Of a stretch of DNA of 64,000 nucleotides, positions 36,801-44,093 are shown piece by piece. This DNA comes from Chiridota heheva. Taxonomy: Eukaryota; Echinodermata; Holothuroidea; Apodida; Chiridotidae. Position numbers and translations under genes: made by a program. Below the pieces are notes generated by a model that made no database searches, was not told where the DNA came from, and saw only the letters and a program-made list of their open reading frames with translations. The DNA lies in contig JAIGNY010004485.1 of NCBI GenBank assembly GCA_020152595.1, forward strand, positions 288,501-352,500, given 5' to 3'. Each line of letters opens with the position of its first letter. Within the stretch, counting starts at the first letter, position 1.

Positions 36801-36934
36801 TGTTTTTCTTTCTTCCCATTACAGTGTGTAACGAGATAAAGAGGGGCCATTGTCGCATGGTGCAGCAAGCAAACCTGTGCCATTACCCAAGATACAAGAA
36901 ACAATGCTGCCAGACCTGCGCCTCTGGGAATTAA
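6706..36934 (+). CDS. ADAMTS-like protein, ADAMTSL4/THSD4 (ADAMTSL6) type, 3' part of gene (10 exons)
   Basis: This is a spliced gene joined from 6706-6887, 8103-9012, 11166-12393, 13877-14006, 15606-15816, 16953-17108, 18700-18858, 19424-19612, 20584-20728 and 36825-36934. All visible junctions have GT-AG ends and compatible phases. The product is about 1,138 residues as seen: second half of the ADAMTS spacer, a Ser/Thr-rich linker, six six-cysteine TSRs and a six-cysteine PLAC domain. The spacer motif LNGNYRID and the TSR motif WEIGEWSQC match the layout of human THSD4 and ADAMTSL4 (spacer, six TSRs, PLAC), recalled from knowledge of the family. That family consists of secreted, non-proteolytic matrix proteins that bind fibrillin microfibrils; the same role here is inferred. 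No catalytic domain is visible, but upstream exons are missing, so an ADAMTS protease with similar ancillary domains is the main alternative. The long linker is unusual for the family. One net extra base disrupts the frame in the third exon. Confidence 0.88.
6894..7186 (-). mobile_element. tRNA-derived SINE, copy 1
   Basis: On the minus strand the head at about 7180 reads GGCTCAGTGGTTAAGG (Pol III A box) and about 35 nt later CGAGTTCAATTCC (degenerate B box). The body is shared with the copy at 7421-7708. It is flanked by a 13-bp target duplication with one mismatch: AGTCAGAGTAAGT at 6881-6893 and AGTCAGAGAAAGT at 7187-7199. The left duplicate is the end of the spacer exon and its splice donor. 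Confidence 0.8.
7421..7708 (-). mobile_element. tRNA-derived SINE, copy 2
   Basis: Same family and orientation as copy 1, with A box GGCTCAGTGG and B box GTGTTCGATTTC on the minus strand. A perfect 11-bp target-site duplication, AATGTACCAAA, lies at 7410-7420 and 7709-7719. The 3' tail repeats GCTTTA-like units. Shared body motifs include TACAGCTGAGTGGACTG and AGAGTAAAGTGTCTTGCTCA. Confidence 0.85.
7720..8102 (+). other. Intron sequence, nothing recognised
   Basis: Purine-rich and AT-rich sequence with no repeat or exon that I can support. Confidence 0.4.
8103..9012 (+). CDS. Exon: end of spacer and start of long linker
   Basis: The acceptor TTTCCCTCAG ends at 8102 and the donor CAG|GTAATT is at 9013, phase 0 in and phase 1 out. 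The first residues, ILTRRHSPTSIVYEYSVP, complete the spacer at the place where THSD4 has a VHYEYVI strand. The remaining 280 or so residues are rich in Ser, Thr, Pro and acidic residues, have no cysteines or recognisable fold, and are probably disordered and O-glycosylated. The open frame continues past the donor for 10 codons, but the donor consensus and the phase match to the next exon support the exon end. Confidence 0.8.
9013..10089 (+). other. Intron sequence, nothing recognised
   Basis: AT-rich sequence with no long open frame and no repeat I can name. Confidence 0.4.
10090..10943 (+). mobile_element. CR1-like LINE, 3' fragment, plus strand
   Basis: Positions 10126-10611 encode 161 residues of the conserved C-terminal region after the RT: SLRLDFCNSLFVGLPNYQI, then IQNHAARLL and ITPILFNLHWLPI, then LWNNLPVQLRA and FKSQVKTHLF, then a stop. 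The sequence ends at 10943 in an ATT-rich microsatellite, the usual 3' tail of CR1-like elements. It is 5' truncated and inserted in the linker intron. Confidence 0.85.
11166..12393 (+). CDS. Exon: Ser/Thr-rich linker and start of first post-spacer TSR (frame-disrupted)
   Basis: The acceptor TTCTTCTGTTCTTTGTAG ends at 11165 and the donor AGAG|GTAAGA is at 12394. The phase-1 entry completes a GAA codon. The exon reads in one frame to a stop at 11762-11764, while the frame that ends in the TSR is open only from 11712, so there is one net extra base between them, most simply in AAAGGTTTT at 11717-11725. The second half is mucin-like, with strings such as TTSLQTTSLPTTTLQGTT. The end gives WKVTDYAPCSSTCERG, the start of a TSR with the C-x3-C core but without the usual glycine after the second cysteine. 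A strong CAG|GTGAG at 11405/11406 could be an alternative donor. Sequencing error, a pseudogenising indel or an unseen small intron are all possible. Confidence 0.7.
12449..13290 (-). mobile_element. CR1-like LINE, 3' fragment, minus strand
   Basis: Minus-strand sequence 13250-12612 encodes VKDLGVIFDDKLT, then after a frame change LIHAFVSSRLDCCNSILFGL, LQRIQNTAARLV, HLHWLPI-like HQLHWLPICERI and LWNILPIYIRNA. The 3' end on the plus strand is an AATAAT-rich tract at 12450-12477 followed by TTTTATATAGTGC, a tail also seen in the element at 24623. It is 5' truncated. Confidence 0.85.
13325..13593 (+). mobile_element. tRNA-derived SINE, copy 3
   Basis: The plus strand begins with GTGGTAGCTCAGTGGTATCA (A box) and has GGGCTTGATTTCTACC (decayed B box) about 35 nt on. 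The 3' body has AAGTACTCTCATG and GGGATAAGCACTGGCC. A 9-bp duplication, AGATGCAAA, flanks it at 13316-13324 and 13594-13602. Confidence 0.75.
13877..14006 (+). CDS. Exon: remainder of TSR 1
   Basis: The acceptor is CTGAAAG at 13876 and the donor CAAG|GTAAGA is at 14007; phase 1 in, phase 2 out. It reads GVQREYAYCYGRQEGATVDD, then SNCNPATKPNVVPRHC and ASKSCKA. With the two cysteines of the previous exon this makes a complete six-cysteine TSR. The end of the exon and its donor are the source or a copy of the tandem repeat that fills the following intron. Confidence 0.85.
13984..15240 (+). repeat. Minisatellite, ~22-bp unit, derived from an exon end plus 5' splice site
   Basis: About 55 units of the form GTCATGCAAAG(C/T)AAGGTAA(A/G)AT follow directly on the exon that ends at 14006. 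The first unit is the coding end of that exon plus its donor. The last intact unit, at 15183-15212, matches the exon junction (13990-14019) over about 30 bases, including CAAG|GTAAGAAG. Units vary by losing one G or a few bases. Open frames on both strands here (14480-14770 plus, 14625-14951 and 15041-15352 minus) are repeat artefacts. Confidence 0.95.
15241..15605 (+). other. Intron sequence, nothing recognised
   Basis: Unique-looking intron sequence leading to the acceptor at 15605. Confidence 0.4.
15606..15816 (+). CDS. Exon: TSR 2 and Trp segment of TSR 3
   Basis: The acceptor TACTTTCTAG ends at 15605 and the donor ACA|GTGAGT is at 15817; phase 2 in, phase 0 out. The exon encodes WEIGEWSQCSVTCGRG and four more cysteines, ending CEMKPC, then SPKWQVGQWST, the tryptophan strand of the next TSR. 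CSVTCG fits the C-x2-S/T-C-G O-fucosylation consensus, and W-x-x-C is the usual C-mannosylation context. This TSR is the closest match to the second post-spacer TSR of THSD4. Confidence 0.9.
15817..16952 (+). other. Intron sequence, nothing recognised
   Basis: AT-rich intron between TSR exons. The open frame running through 16801-17010 crosses the acceptor in the wrong frame and is not coding. Confidence 0.4.
16953..17108 (+). CDS. Exon: core of TSR 3 and Trp segment of TSR 4
   Basis: The acceptor TTTGGCTAG ends at 16952 and the donor AAT|GTGAGT is at 17109; the exon is 156 nt, phase 0 at both ends. It reads CSADCGDGVQTRDVYC with six cysteines in total, then ERWIAGPWSN, the start of the next TSR. 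The O-fucosylation position holds Asp, so that consensus is absent. Confidence 0.9.
17130..17355 (+). mobile_element. tRNA-derived SINE, copy 4 (5' damaged)
   Basis: A clear B box, GGGTTCGATTCCCAC, lies at 17161-17175. The downstream body shares AAGTACTCTCAT and AGATAAGCACTGTCC with the SINE at 13325. The A box is not recognisable. The 3' end is a CTTTAGCTTTA tail. Confidence 0.65.
17356..17775 (+). other. Intron sequence, nothing recognised
   Basis: No repeat or exon that I can support before the 16-bp array. Confidence 0.4.
17776..18404 (+). repeat. Minisatellite, 16-bp unit GGTGGAGGTCTGCCTC
   Basis: About 39 near-identical copies with only a few variants (CTAGGTGG, CTCGATGG, CTCGTGTGG). 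Because 16 is not a multiple of 3 and no stop is present, all three plus frames give the same cyclic 16-residue peptide, which explains the long open frames. Each unit can pair CCTC with GAGG across GGTG. The first unit, ACCTCCGTGGAGGT, is a better palindrome. Confidence 0.97.
18700..18858 (+). CDS. Exon: core of TSR 4 and Trp segment of TSR 5
   Basis: The acceptor TTTTTACCCCAG ends at 18699 and the donor GTC|GTAAGT is at 18859; 159 nt, phase 0 at both ends. It reads CQSNCGIRVRRVDCYR and three more cysteines, ending in STCSAKWVAQEWGV. Six cysteines are present. Asn sits at the O-fucosylation position. Confidence 0.9.
18859..19423 (+). other. Intron sequence, nothing recognised
   Basis: AT-rich intron between the TSR 4 and TSR 5 exons. 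Confidence 0.4.
19424..19612 (+). CDS. Exon: core of TSR 5 and Trp segment of TSR 6
   Basis: The acceptor GTGCACTTCAG ends at 19423 and the donor CAA|GTAAGA is at 19613; 189 nt, phase 0 at both ends. It reads CEGQCGRSFRRRTTSC, then ACRGQHEPPKQSGC and ALGRC, and finishes with GRWLSSGWGQ. All six TSR cysteines are present. The open frame runs beyond the donor, but this is read-through into the intron. Confidence 0.9.
20060..20370 (+). repeat. Degenerate tandem repeat, ~80-90-bp unit, ~4 copies
   Basis: Recurring blocks TTGGACAGGGA or TTAGACAGGGACTG, GGGGACCTGCA and GTCTGA(C/A)AATGGTTAATAG follow in the same order. The copies are diverged and the array lies in the intron before the last TSR exon. 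The sequence between 19613 and 20060 shows nothing else. Confidence 0.6.
20584..20728 (+). CDS. Exon: core of TSR 6
   Basis: The acceptor TCGTTTATTAG ends at 20583 and the donor CCAG|GTATGT is at 20729; phase 0 in, phase 1 out. It reads CSVTCGTGYKTRRVNCYR, then GCNQSAKPPHMQTC and SLPAC. The six cysteines are complete and the CSVTCG O-fucosylation consensus is kept. It is followed by a 16.1-kb intron. Confidence 0.9.
21045..21540 (-). repeat. Minisatellite, 16-bp unit GATATGAATATATGCA
   Basis: About 30 copies with the last bases varying between GCA, GCC and GCAA. It is open in all minus frames, giving a cyclic HIFISAYIHICIYSYL-type peptide, so the 215-residue open frame here is an artefact. 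It lies in the 16.1-kb last intron. Confidence 0.95.
21541..22229 (+). other. Intron sequence, nothing recognised
   Basis: No repeat or exon is supported between two minisatellites. Confidence 0.4.
22230..23170 (+). repeat. Minisatellite, 54-bp unit
   Basis: About 17 copies of a unit containing CCTAGGTGTCACTAGCTCTG, then TAAGGCACATCAAGTGTAAA and CATTAAGCGTCAT. Some copies carry an extra CACCAAG-type insertion of 10 bp in the middle. It sits in the last intron. Confidence 0.95.
23171..24321 (+). other. Intron sequence, nothing recognised
   Basis: AT-rich sequence without supported features. Confidence 0.4.
24322..24622 (+). repeat. Minisatellite, 29-bp unit, interrupted by a LINE
   Basis: About ten copies of AGCAGATCACATGTTGGCCA plus TTCTCACTG. 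The array stops after AGCAGATCACAT and resumes, in register, at 27193-27220 on the far side of the LINE. It is a direct tandem array without spacers and so not a CRISPR. Confidence 0.95.
24623..27192 (-). mobile_element. CR1-like LINE, minus strand, 5' truncated and internally deleted
   Basis: Minus-strand reading gives an APE-type endonuclease end (ITGYFNLHLDDPTNKDARQF, then HTLDLIITR at about 26830), a linker with LKNYRPISNMPFV (25870-25920) and RT blocks FQSAYRPNHSTETALLRV, LIDLSSAFDTINHQMLLDRL and VTGVPQGSVLGPLLFSIYML. The next conserved block should contain YADD but is missing; sequence resumes at SEFIVITSPSSSD and continues with VKTLGAIFDSNM, LVQNRAARIV and VLWNALPYHV. The 3' tail is AATAATAATATTATG at 24622-24636. 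It is flanked by AGCAGATCACAT at 24611-24622 and 27193-27204, a likely 12-bp target-site duplication. Confidence 0.9.
27205..28969 (+). other. Intron sequence with one more 29-bp-repeat remnant; otherwise nothing recognised
   Basis: The first 20 or so bases finish the 29-bp repeat unit. At 27690-27735 and 27850-27900 there are two diverged copies of a block with GATTGGCTTAAAGGTGGTCT, the first including the palindrome TCTCGAATACATTCGAGA. No exon is seen. Confidence 0.45.
28968..29110. mobile_element. MITE-like foldback element
   Basis: The left end, AGGGTAGCCGGTCTCAAATG followed by ATATTTAAGACC, matches the reverse complement of the right end, where GGTTTTAAATGGCATTTGAG is followed by ACCGGCCACCCTT. 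The terminal inverted repeats are about 32 bp with a few mismatches and enclose about 75 bp. No target duplication was identified. Confidence 0.55.
29111..30671 (+). other. Intron sequence, nothing recognised
   Basis: AT-rich; short open frames have no recognisable similarity or flanking splice sites. Confidence 0.4.
30672..36292 (+). repeat. Large intronic satellite, 61-bp unit, ~90 copies
   Basis: The unit contains GTCGGTCGGCAGTGTGGTAA, then CTATGTTTAGTGGTGTTCTT and GTGTTGAGTGATTGCTATTA. The period of 61 bp holds over 5.6 kb, with occasional truncated, fused or extended units (near 31050, 31240, 32190, 33780, 34150). Recurrent variants are GTCGGT/GTCAGT and TTTAGCGGT/TTTAGTGGT/TTTAGTAGT/TTTAGCAGT. 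The plus strand is poor in C and rich in G and T. It lies wholly inside the last intron. Confidence 0.97.
36293..36824 (+). other. End of last intron, nothing recognised
   Basis: AT-rich sequence ending in a long pyrimidine tract and the acceptor of the PLAC exon. Confidence 0.5.
36825..36934 (+). CDS. Terminal exon: PLAC domain and stop codon
   Basis: The acceptor TCTTCCCATTACAG ends at 36824; phase 1 entry makes a Val codon with the previous exon. The exon reads VCNEIKRGHCRMVQQANLC and HYPRYKKQCCQTC, then ASGN and TAA at 36932-36934. The spacing C-x7-C-x8-C-x8-CC-x2-C is that of the PLAC domain, which ends papilin, several ADAMTS proteins and ADAMTSL4/THSD4. Confidence 0.92.
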
Positions 36935-37620
36935 TGTAACTCATGCTTTACAAAATTTCATATTTAAAACAATTTTTTTAACTTTTTAATGTACCTCTAA
37001 TCATTTCTGCATATTGTTTTGCATAGAAATTAACGTACATCAGTATTAAGTTTTTGCTATTTTTAAATATCTGCACTATGCAAATTGGTAGAAGTTATCA
37101 GTGTACTGAAAATTGTAAGGATTATTGTAACTGTTGATGTACTAGTGGAAAGTACATGGCATTAGTTGTACTTAGGAATCAGGCAACAATTAGGTATTCT
37201 CTAAGAATTTACAAAATCACTGTTTGGGAAGATTCTTCAAATAAAACAAGTATAAAATGCACTTATATTACACCCTTTGCTACTTCCCTATCATTTAAGT
37301 AGGAAGGAGTGAACTTTGAGGCTTCTTGCTCTGTAATAATAATGGAGGGAGAGGTTTTCAACTTGGAGCACAAGCCTCAAAGTACTTATTCTTCTCACCC
37401 TAAATCAATAAATTCAAACTGAAGGAAGTCTTTTAAAGTACAAAGATATAGGATATTATCAAAAGTCGATTAAGAAGTGTTAATTTAACCATAAAAAGTT
37501 ATCTGTCAGTTTTGGGAGAACATTTTTTGAATTGCAGCTCTGATCGTAATCAGAGATCTACATGTGAACACGTGAATTTGATTATATTTTTTTCTTCCAA
37601 GCTGCAGACTATGATATTGT
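36935..37620 (+). other. 3' untranslated region and downstream flank of the ADAMTSL-like gene
   Basis: AT-rich sequence follows the stop. AATAAA polyadenylation hexamers occur at 37240-37245 and 37407-37412; either could end the transcript. No other coding signal is seen before the 39-bp repeats begin at about 37630. Confidence 0.5.
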
Positions 37621-37629
37621 TTGTTTAGA

Positions 37630-38062
37630 ATTGTTCTGTGGCTATCGGTTGTAAGGGGAACATTTCCCCTTGTTTTGTGGCTATCAGTTGTAGGGGGAAC
37701 ATTTCCCCTTGTTCTGTGGCTATCAGTTGTAGGGGGAACATTTCCCCTTGTTCTGTGGCTATCAGATGTAGGGGGAACATTTCCCCTTGTTCTGTGGCTA
37801 TCAGTTGTAGGGGGAATATTTCTCTTTGTTTTGTGGCTATCAGTTGTAGGGGGAACATTTCCCTTGTTCTGTGGCTATCACTTGTAGGGAAAACATTTCA
37901 CTTTGTTCTGTGGCTATCAGTTGTAGGGAGAACATGTCGTCTTGTTCTGTGGCTATCACTTTGTAGGGGGAACATTTCCTCTTGTTCTGTGGCTATCAGT
38001 TGTAGGGGGAACATTTCCCCTTGTTCTGTGGCTATCAGTTGTAGGGGGAACATTTCTTCTTG
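37630..38062 (+). repeat. Minisatellite, 39-bp unit, downstream of the gene
   Basis: About 11 copies of TTGTTCTGTGGCTATCAGTT followed by GTAGGGGGAACATTTCCCC. Thirteen-codon periodicity leaves frames open on both strands (143 and 88 residues plus, 77 minus). Each unit has a hairpin, GGGGAACATTTCCCC. It starts about 700 bp after the stop codon. Confidence 0.95.
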
Positions 38063-38126
38063 CAATTAATGCTATTTGAGCACCCCACTGAAAAAGTGAT
38101 ATCAAGATGCCAATATCTTTTTATTC

Positions 38127-38300
38127 GGTTGCAATGCACCTTTATAAATGCTCCAGGGCGCACAAGGAGCCTTAATTTTCCATGGATGGTTTTACCACCA
38201 AAAGAACATCGATTACGGTTGCAATGTACCTTTATATATGCTCGAGGGCACATGAGGTGCCTTAAATTTCCTTGGATTGTTTTACCAAGAGAACATTGAT
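38127..38300 (+). repeat. Two diverged tandem copies of a ~90-bp block
   Basis: GGTTGCAATGCACCTTTATA at 38127 recurs as GGTTGCAATGTACCTTTATA at 38217, and both copies continue with CTTAAATTTCC-like and GGTTTTACCA-like blocks in the same order. Confidence 0.75.
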
Positions 38301-38819
38301 TATCAGAACTTCTTATTAACTGACTTAAGTTCAGACCAGGTACAAAATTAACTATACTTTGATTCTTTCTCACCAAATAAGCATTATATCAAATTTGTCA
38401 TTGATTTCATATTTAGTAATGAGATATCTGTTTAACGGTTTGGTTCATCCTAGATTGCTAATTCTTTTCACTATAGAGAAACATAAAGCTAATGAAAGTT
38501 TTTATATTTGTGTTTTTAGATGTAACTCAAATCATCTTATAACAGCAGCTATTATTTCTTAGTTTTCTTTTCTTAATTTATAGTAGTAGTTATTGTTCAA
38601 AAATTTCATCCATGCATTTGTATACATATATGGTGATCTTATGTATATGCCAATAGTGATTAAATTAGTTTATCATACAGCTTGCTTGTTGTGTTTTATT
38701 ATATAAATACTTCTATACTCTTATCATTATCCCCGCTGTTCACTTGAGAATAGAATGAATGGAAGTAATGGCTCTAAAGTGCTGGTTGCAGTGATGTGTT
38801 GTTATATTCACTAATTGGT
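38301..38819. other. No gene seen
   Basis: AT-rich intergenic sequence. Confidence 0.4.
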
Positions 38820-39052
38820 AGTGGCGTAGCCAGGATTTCCAAATTGGTAGAGCAAGTAAAACAACAGGATATAAAATATGGGTAGCCAGGATTTCCATAT
38901 TGGTGGGGCAAGTAAAAGAAATAAACCGACAGGATATAAGATATGGCCCCTGCCGACAAACAGTAATAAATCTGAATCATTAAAAATGGAATATTGAGGA
39001 AGAGTAATGGTGGGGCTGTCTCCCCCTCTGCCCACCCTTTGGATACGCCACT
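38820..39052. mobile_element. MITE-like element with AGTGGCGTA termini
   Basis: It starts with AGTGGCGTAGCCAGGATTTC and ends with GGATACGCCACT, so the termini are inverted repeats of about 12 bp with one mismatch. A block of about 60 bp containing GTAGCCAGGATTTCCA is tandemly duplicated at the left end. It has no coding capacity. Confidence 0.6.
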
Positions 39053-42000
39053 GCTAATCAGTGTGCAGTTTATAAGCCTTGCTGCATGAAAGAAATAGAT
39101 GAATTTGTGGCTGAAGTTGTCATCAGCTGATACAGTTGCATTGTGGGTTGTTGCCCAGGTTCACTCACTGAGTCAGCATGTTATTGTAGTCTCCCATCAA
39201 TGGTACATGCAGTTAATCAGCATTAACTGAGGACGTTTATTGACATTGACATCAAAATCCAGTTGGACACTGCTCCCACCCATTTAACTGGCTGAACATT
39301 TGAAATCTTCATGTTGACAATAAGATTTACCCCTCTGTTCCCCCTCCCTCCCTGCCACATCTTGAACAAAAATCGTTGCCACTAGCTGCTCCTAAGCTTA
39401 GAAAAGTGACAATAAAATCTTCAAATTTTTCAAATGCACAATTTTATTGAGCTAGTAAGTTTAAGTGAGAAATCAAAAATATCTCATGTTAGAATAATAT
39501 TTACAACATGATTTCAAAGTGAAACACCAACATAAAAAGTTTTCATTTTGTGAGTGAGGCTGCAGTCAAAAAATATACAAATCATTTGTTTAGCTTTCAC
39601 CAAACGCCTACCTAAAGCACGAAGCACCATTGCAACTAAAATGGCAAAGGGAAATATCAAAGAAATTATGTACAATATATCGATCTGTGAAAACAGTGGT
39701 AAATTTTTTACATTTAACAATTTTCTTCACACACTTTGTACAAGTATTAACAAACATTAATATATCAAGTTCAATGAATAAAACACTTACAACAAATAAA
39801 AATGATCTTAGAAGGTGTCAAAAGGCAAAAAAAAATTTACTTTTGGGTGCTTTCCAAAATATTAATGGGTTTGACAAGAAGTTTTACAGACAAAATATTT
39901 TGAAAGTGTTTAGATTTGATCAATATGTCCTAGTATTACCATAGACACTCATAAACATATTAGGAGGGGGAACCCCTCCACACTTGGGGTTACCCCAGCA
40001 ACTGAGGAGCCCCGTTATTCAATAAATATGAAAAGTTCACACATACTGCTATAAAATAGGTCCCATTATGTTGAAAAGTTGATCCAAAGTCGAAAGTTGC
40101 AAAAATAGGCACATGCATAATTCAGCCACAAATAGAGAAAATTATGGCAAACGGTTGACCCACATGCAATATTAGCGATATGGAAAAAGTTGTTTCAAAT
40201 AATCTCTCCCCTACGGCACCCACAAAATTTGGCAACTTATGTAACACTGAGTGTTACAATAACATCCATGGGACAATATTTGAATACTAATTAAAATATT
40301 TGCAGCAGTTACTGATAGCACTTCAGCAAAATAATTAAAATTAGTTCTTTCAAAACCCTCTAATGTGAAGTTGGTGACAATCACTATATCATCGGTGCTA
40401 GTATGGCATAACTATGTACTACTATTTTTGTAAAAGATTTCAATGTAATGTACTATCATGTAGTATATTCAGCAGCAACAGCTATAGTATTCTGTGAGAT
40501 ATCAAGTAGTTTGGTGTACCAAGCAGTAGTGCAGCTAGCATGCAAAAAAGGGGTAGGGCATATCCAAAATGTTTGCAACTTGGTCTTGAAGATGTTGCTA
40601 TCCTTTCTGTTTTTAATATGTATCTGATCAAAGGTACTAAACATTTTAGCCCCAAAAATTCTCCCCTTAGAAAGGTTGATTTGATGGGGTGGTTGCTATG
40701 GCTACACGCTTGATGCCAAATAAGTGAGTAATTTTGTGTAAGTGCTTTTGTTTGTTTGTTTGTTTGATGAGGTCTTAACGGCACCACGATATGGATACAG
40801 TACACTGTAGGATGGCTTCTTGTTAATAAAATACGCCAGTAATAATTCTGAGTATTTAAAACAATGTAGAACTATTAGATGTTAGATGTAATATATCCAA
40901 TACTAGGTATAAGTATTTTGTTTGTTTGTTTATGCAATCAGAACAGTTAATACCAATGGCTTCTCCCTGACACTATGTATCCTTATTTTTCTGACAATTT
41001 AAAATATGTTGTAACCATGGGTTGTCCCTCCTTCCATACCTCATTGCATATATTTAAATTTCCTAAAATTCATTCCCCGTTTGTGGAGGCTTTAAACCAA
41101 CCACCCCCATATGGGAAATTCTTAAAACTTTAAATTCATTTTTTCATCATAAATGAAATATTTTCAAGACAGTGGGGAAACAATATAACTGTCATAGTGC
41201 TTGATATACATCCCTACACCCATTTCGAAGAGTTATTCACATTCATTTACGTTAAACATATTCACGTGATGTCCAAACAACAACAGATTTGATTAAGCAA
41301 GATCCATTGTGCACGATTATAAATACATGATTGAATCAATCGATAATGAATACAATATCATATAAAATATTGATAAATTACTTTCTTTAAAAATTAATTT
41401 GAATACATGATGAATACAATTATACCCGACAACTACACAGCTGCAGTGCACCACAATGAAAGACCACGTTCAAGATATTTCATCTTAAAAACTTTTCTAA
41501 CAAAGATTCCAGAACGATTTCAATATACTTTTTAAATAGATAAGATAAATTTACTCTAATACAATTTTCTACAAGTTCAGAGAATGCAAAGACACTAGAG
41601 CAAGTCAAGGAGAGGACAGTTTCCTATCTTCGGGCAAAGGGCAACTATTACATCATACAAAATTATGTAATGTCCAACATACCAAACTAGTGGGTATCCG
41701 AGTTTATTTAATCTGAGGTTGCCCCAAATATCTTAATTGATGCAACAAAAGATTTATGGAAATTTAAAGGAAAACTTTAAACCATCATCGGTTGTTAAGG
41801 GGGCGCGAATAATATATATATATATGTCGCTATGGGTCCCATGGACTCGAGCGCCAAATGTCCACAGCCCAAAATTTCTTGAATCATAAGCAACATGTTC
41901 TCACATCAGGGATTTGATATCCACACGTCCCTCATTAACACATAAGTGTAGGAACTGGGGCATGTTCCCCCTCACTTTCCCGAAAAATTACTAAAGCACC

Positions 42001-43324
42001 CCATTTAAAAATGAAGTACCCCTCAACTACTGTCCCAATAGCGGAAACTGGCGACTTATGTCAGTGCCATGTATGGGAGGAATGTGTCACTTTGTTCATT
42101 TGATCTCATTTGTTATCTACAGATTGGGATGGGCGTATGACTTTGGAAGTGCCCCCTAAGAGGTCATATCCCTACCCCCACCCCCCTCCCCCACACACGC
42201 ACACTTTTTGAAAGCGTCATACACCCCTGTATTAGCATTGATTCAATTAAGAACACAGTTGTTCTGCTTTGTATAATGGATATGTCACAGGAAGTGCCTT
42301 CCTTTCAATTGTGCCTCTGTCCCTAAGAATTGGCCCCTACCCCATGCTCCAGTGTCCGTGTATAACAAACTAAAATGCGATATTGCACACGATCTACAAA
42401 CTGATGCTTAATGTCTGTTTGTGATAAAAGTGGGATTCCTGCCGGAGAAGTGCCACATTGCTTCCTTGTTCTGACCACATGCTTGCATTGCTATTTACTT
42501 CTAGAAGTAAATAGAATTCATCAGCAATTAAGTTGCATTAACAAAAAACATGTAGGATAGAATAGGCACGAACTACTGAACAACAATCAAATAGCGATCA
42601 GCACTGTTTAATATAGGGTATACTGTGATAACAGCCATAGCATCCCGGGGGTCCTTCCAATCAATTTTAGAGGGTTTTGATTTTGATTTATACCATCTAA
42701 CAAATTGTAGAAATTCATTTTTAAACTTCGCTAACGGTACAGTACAATAGTAAATTATGCAAGTTCACAAGCCACGACTTGATGCAATTGGGGTTTTAAA
42801 GTCCATTTAGAAATAAGCATCACCCTTCCCTCATTCCGGAAAAGATCTTTTGGTACTTGTAACTTTTTGGCAGTACAAAGGAGTACATAATAATGCAGTA
42901 ACAGTAGGCCTACATGGCTACGGACGGATCATCCTTGACAGTTTTTTCTTTCTTCTTTTGTACGAGTCCTTTAGTTCAGGCATTAAAAGCTTTGACTCAG
43001 CAACGTGGAGCTCTTTAAGTTGGGGAAACTTGAAAGTTTAAGCAAAATGAAATGGATGAACAACGGTTTAATAAACGTACCGTAGTTTACAACATCAAAC
43101 AAATGTAAAAATAGGTGAAAAACACTAATCTCCCAACTGATGTGCATATATATAACTGATAATTTAACAACTTCTGAAACTAAGTTCTTTCAAATTCAAC
43201 CGAGTATTTTCAAGTATTAAGATATTGGAAATTTTTTGGGTTTAGCCAAGTCAGACTTGGAGAGAGCCTCAAAGCCTCTTCTGTATAACCCTGGATATAA
43301 ATTATCAACTTATAATTGTAAGAC
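39053..43324. other. 4.3-kb stretch without a supported gene
   Basis: AT-rich sequence. A minus-strand open frame at 39514-39720 has one hydrophobic segment (discussed as a finding). There is a short ATAT microsatellite at about 41812-41824. The other open frames are short and unconvincing. Confidence 0.4.
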
Positions 43325-44093
43325 AATGTTTTGCTGACTATAATATAAGAGCATCCCCACCGTATCCTCTTCAATGTTTTGCTGACTATAATATAAGAGC
43401 AACCCCACCGTATCCTCTTCAATGTTTTGCTGACTATAATATAAGAGTAACCCCACTGTATCCTCTTCAATATTTTGCTGACTATAATATAAGAGTAACC
43501 CCACTGTATCCTCTTCAATGTTTTGCTGACTATAATATAAGAGTCATCCTCCCTATAATAGCATCCCTCTTCAATGTTTTGCTGACTATAATATAAGAGT
43601 AACCCCACCGTATCCTCTTCAATGTTTTGCTGACTATAATATAAGAGTAATAATATCCTCTTCAATGTTTTGCTGACTATAATAGCATCCCCACCGTATC
43701 CTCTTCAATGTTTTGCTGACTATAATATAAGAGTAACCCCACCGTATCCTCTTCAATGTTTTGCTGACTATAATATAAGAGCATCCCCACCGTATCCTCT
43801 TCAATATTTTGCTGACTATAATATAAGAGTAACCCCACTGTATCCTCTTCAATGTTTTGCTGACTATAATATAAGAGTAACCCCACCGTATCCTCTTCAA
43901 TGTTTTGCTGACTATAATATAAGAGTAACCCCACCGTATCCTCTTCAATGTTTTGCTGACTATAATATAAGAGTCACCCCACCGTATCCTCTTCAATACT
44001 TTGCTGACTATAATATAAGAGCAATCCCACCGTATCCTCTTTAATGTTTTGCTGACTATAACATAAGAGTAACCCCACCATATCCTTTTCAAT
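43325..44093. repeat. Minisatellite, 48-bp unit
   Basis: About 15 copies of AATGTTTTGCTGACTATAAT, then ATAAGAGTAACCCCACCGTA and TCCTCTTC. Two shortened units lie near 43545-43570 and 43650-43690. Sixteen-codon periodicity keeps plus and minus frames open (204 and 151 residues minus, 124 plus), so these are artefacts. Confidence 0.95.
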
